A model generated the notes under the pieces. That model was not told the origin of the DNA, made no database searches, and saw only the letters and a program-made list of their open reading frames with translations. DNA of 6,518 bases from Elusimicrobia bacterium HGW-Elusimicrobia-2 (GTDB lineage Bacteria > CG03): the NCBI GenBank assembly GCA_002841685.1, contig PHAM01000079.1, positions 1 through 6,518 of the forward strand. Reading direction: 5' to 3'. Position 1 is the stretch's first letter, and each line of letters begins with the position of its first letter. A program made the position numbers and the translations under genes. Of the stretch, positions 4,745-6,518 are shown in pieces.

Positions 4745-5649
4745 ACAGATGTTTTTCGTGCGGAAATATAATATCTGAAAATTTAATCTTTCATCAAAAA
4801 TGCCTGAAAGGCCTTTTTGGCGTTAGCTATATTCCGCGGATAGACCTGTCTTTAAATGAATTAACAATAAAAGCTCAGGAGATGGCGGGCAAGTTATCAA
4901 TATCGGGGGTTCAGGCAAAACTTTCAATAAAACTGGATAAAAAGTCAAAAAAATTAATATCCGTCGGCGCGGGCGGAGAATATATTCTAAAACCGCAAAC
5001 AGGAATATATGAACAGTTACCTGAAAATGAAAATCTGTGTATGGCGATTGCCGGACAAATCGGGTTGGATATTCCCCCGCACGCATTAATAAAATTAAAG
5101 GACGGCAGTTCAGCCTTCATTATAAAAAGATTTGACCGCAAAAACGGCGGCAAAATCAATCAGGAAGATTTTTGCCAGGTTCTGGGAAAATCAAAAAGAG
5201 ACAAATATACGGGTTCGCTTGAGCAGATAGCAAATAAATTAAATGAAATATCTGAAATCCCGGGACTGGATATTCAGCGCGTTTATGAAAGAGCTTTATT
5301 TTTTTTCATAATCGGAAATGGAGACGCTCATTTAAAGAATTACTCCATCAATTATACAGATATGCGCACTGTACGTCTGTCGCCCGCTTATGATATTGTA
5401 TCTTCTAAATTATTAATTCAGGGGGAAGAAGACTGCGCGATAACAATAAACGGTAAAAAAAACAATTTAGGGCTTAGGGATTTTTTTAATTTCTCTGAAA
5501 AATATAACATCCCTCAAAAAATAACCCGCAATCTTCTTGATAAAAAACAACTAATTCTTGACTCCATAAAAGATTCACAATTAAATTCGGGTTTTAGAAA
5601 AAAATTAACCGCTATCGTCTTAGAAAGATTTTCAAGATTGACGGAATAG
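4741..5649 (+). CDS. hipT: HipT: HipA-like serine/threonine kinase toxin
   Basis: A 302-aa kinase lacking the N-terminal subdomain of HipA, which is supplied by HipS. It opens with a zinc-finger-like motif: C4, C7, H18 and C21. Next come the Gly-rich loop with an S-I-S motif (S53, S55 in KLSISGVQAK) that in HipT is the autophosphorylation site, ATP-binding Lys84 in YILKP, FIIKRFDR (126-133), the catalytic loop GNGDAHLKN (192-200; D195, N200) and the metal-binding SPAYD (214-218; D218). All kinase residues are present, so it should be active. The E. coli O127 HipT phosphorylates tryptophanyl-tRNA synthetase; the target here is unproven. Ribosome site AGAGGA at 4729-4734 lies inside the end of hipS. 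Last gene of the hipB-hipS-hipT operon; no strong terminator follows. Confidence 0.92.
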   Translation: MNRCFSCGNIISENLIFHQKCLKGLFGVSYIPRIDLSLNELTIKAQEMAGKLSISGVQAKLSIKLDKKSKKLISVGAGGEYILKPQTGIYEQLPENENLCMAIAGQIGLDIPPHALIKLKDGSSAFIIKRFDRKNGGKINQEDFCQVLGKSKRDKYTGSLEQIANKLNEISEIPGLDIQRVYERALFFFIIGNGDAHLKNYSINYTDMRTVRLSPAYDIVSSKLLIQGEEDCAITINGKKNNLGLRDFFNFSEKYNIPQKITRNLLDKKQLILDSIKDSQLNSGFRKKLTAIVLERFSRLTE

Positions 5650-5659
5650 GGCTATACTC

Positions 5660-5773
5660 CTAAAGAGGAAATATTTTTTTGAACAATTCTAAGTATTGCC
5701 CGGGCGCCACATCCTGGGGCCTGGCATTGGATTCAATCTTTAAATATTCCAGCAGCGCCGCTCCTGTTTTAGG
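5660..5773 (-). pseudogene. 3' remnant, possibly of ksgA/rsmA
   Basis: A minus-strand open stretch of 37 codons, ending at TAG 5660-5662, bounded upstream by TAA 5774-5776 and without a start codon. It reads like a protein C-terminus: TGAALLEYLKIES, NARPQDVAPGQYLELFKKI. It resembles the end of the 16S rRNA dimethyladenosine transferase KsgA ('...GI.p..RPE.LS.e.f..L...l'). It is clearly richer in G+C than the AT-rich DNA to its right. With only 37 residues the identity is tentative; that it is a fragment of a once longer gene is better supported. Confidence 0.5.
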
Positions 5774-5805
5774 TTATTTTTTTCTGAATATTGAAGCAAT
5801 TATCT

Positions 5806-6402
5806 TTAAGATTGATTTCTTTTTTTTGCACGATTTCTTTTTTGTTCAATAATATTAAAATTATTTGTAGAATCTGCTACAAATTTATAGCCACACTTAG
5901 GGCACTTAACAGTAGTCCATGATTTATCCTTTGGAATTCTTAGTTTAGTTCCATCGTTACGACAAACAACAATTCTATAGATATTTGTGTCCGGTGTTAT
6001 AAATGGTTCACCTATTTTTGCGATATAACATTTCAATTTCGTCATAGATTCTTTATATTTAACAGCTTCCATTGAATATCTGTCTATTTCGGATATTATG
6101 TTTTTTATTGTTTGTTTTAATTTCAATATTTTTAGATAGTTAAGACATGGATCATACTCTTTCTCGTCTTCCATTATTTTTGCTTGAGTTATCAAATTTC
6201 TAATTCTTCTATGCTTTTTTGATAAAAAGTCTTCCACAATATTTAAGCTCGCATTTTTAACAAAAGTGATATTTTTGTCAATTTCAAATAATATTTCTTG
6301 AGTGCCTCGAACGGAAATACTCATTTCTTTAAATAATTCATTTCTTTCCTCTTGATGCAACGATTCGTCAAAATAATATGCATATTCGAGCCTGTTGCAC
6401 AA
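5806..6402 (-). CDS. Helical protein with C-terminal zinc-ribbon-like domain, possibly 5'-truncated
   Basis: A 198-codon frame that I do not assign to a known family. Residues 6-130 are charged and helical (probable coiled coil) and contain no catalytic motif I recognise. Residues 143-176 (C147-R-N-D150, KLRIPKDK, VKCPKCGYKF) have the layout of an MJ0042-type zinc ribbon, 'CPxC...yrip......v.CPkCg..f', but the second ligand of the first pair is Asp150 instead of Cys; C167 and C170 form the intact pair. The tail is strongly basic (QKRNRAKKRNQS). The gene is markedly AT-rich compared with the genes at 396-3096, suggesting a separate acquisition. The first codon counted is a TTG at 6400-6402 without a ribosome site, and the first six codons overlap a possible insertion-sequence end, so the true N-terminus is probably missing or in another frame. 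Met27 is the first internal ATG. Confidence 0.6.
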   Translation of the reverse strand: MCNRLEYAYYFDESLHQEERNELFKEMSISVRGTQEILFEIDKNITFVKNASLNIVEDFLSKKHRRIRNLITQAKIMEDEKEYDPCLNYLKILKLKQTIKNIISEIDRYSMEAVKYKESMTKLKCYIAKIGEPFITPDTNIYRIVVCRNDGTKLRIPKDKSWTTVKCPKCGYKFVADSTNNFNIIEQKRNRAKKRNQS

Positions 6403-6518
6403 ACAAATTTTTCAGCAACCGTGGGAATAGGAAGGGACATCGTGACCCCCCTGGGAAGAAATATAGGTTTATCAGGTTGATTTGTTTTGGGGAAGAATAT
6501 GAAAAGAAGATAAGGATT
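6388..6518. mobile_element. Possible insertion-sequence terminus, running off the window
   Basis: GAGCCTGTTGCAC at 6388-6400 resembles terminal inverted repeats I recall from IS5-like elements (GAGCCTGTTGCA type). It is followed by a sub-terminal inverted repeat GTTGC/GCAAC (6394-6398 and 6415-6419) and by about 100 bases with no long frame, as expected at the edge of an element. The transposase would lie beyond the window. The resemblance is from memory and the second end is not visible, so this is tentative. Confidence 0.3.

Noticed and set aside
5657-5680. hipT terminator formed by TCCT-AAAG-AGGA before a T7 run
   Set aside because: The stem is only 4 bp with A/T spacing before the T run; too weak to call as an intrinsic terminator.
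5679-5840. Plus-strand frame from a TTG after an AGAGGA-like site, about 50 codons
   Set aside because: Its translation is phenylalanine-rich low-complexity sequence at the end, it is antisense to the better-looking C-terminal fragment, and it has no recognisable motif.
6382-6440. Helicase-like reading of the frame from 6440 (AEKFVCATGSN...) recalling PIF1-type N-termini
   Set aside because: The match is a few residues, no Walker A motif follows, and the frame closes soon while the overlapping frame stays open for 198 codons.
1-6518. CRISPR array, tRNA or rRNA genes
   Set aside because: No regularly spaced long repeats and no tRNA- or rRNA-like conserved stretches were seen on either strand.

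Overview
This looks like an accessory stretch of a bacterial chromosome, moderately AT-rich, packed with toxin-antitoxin-type modules. All four promoters I could place are bacterial sigma70-like and each has a perfect TTGACA -35 box, so a bacterium is well supported. The mixture of a DUF167 gene, AAA/DUF4143 ATPase, split HipA and a possible KsgA tail would fit an uncultivated environmental lineage, but nothing here fixes the phylum.

Layout, left to right. (1) 1-395: AT-rich and without a recognisable gene, ending in a plus-strand intrinsic terminator (350-371). (2) 396-1647, minus strand: a two-gene operon encoding a DUF6036/AbiEii-like nucleotidyltransferase and an unrecognised 224-aa partner whose start overlaps it. 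Its promoter lies in the 3' end of the next gene and is covered by an array of ATACAATT sites spaced exactly 22 bp. (3) 1713-1937: a DUF167 (YggU) housekeeping-type gene. (4) 1954-3096: an AAA/DUF4143 ATPase whose promoter implies a leaderless mRNA and is flanked by a repeated 14-bp motif. (5) 3153-3693: a Phd/YefM antitoxin and RelE toxin pair with a textbook operator and promoter. (6) 3802-4047: a decayed 3' remnant of a MazF/PemK toxin gene. (7) 4068-5649, plus strand: a complete tripartite hipB-hipS-hipT operon (split HipA kinase) behind four phased HipB-type operators. (8) 5660-6518: debris, with a short possible ksgA tail, an AT-rich gene for a helical protein ending in an unusual zinc-ribbon-like domain, and a possible insertion-sequence end.

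How the parts fit. At least two bona fide toxin-antitoxin loci (relE-type and hipBST), one suspected toxin-like pair (nucleotidyltransferase plus partner), one selfish-looking ATPase gene and one dead mazF occupy about 5 kb. Each intact module has its own promoter with palindromes or repeats on it, so each is probably autorepressed and moves as an independent cassette. The mazF remnant stops close to where the hip regulatory region begins, which suggests replacement of one toxin locus by another. The most interesting items are the nucleotidyltransferase operon with its 22-bp phased operator, and the four-operator hipBST control region.
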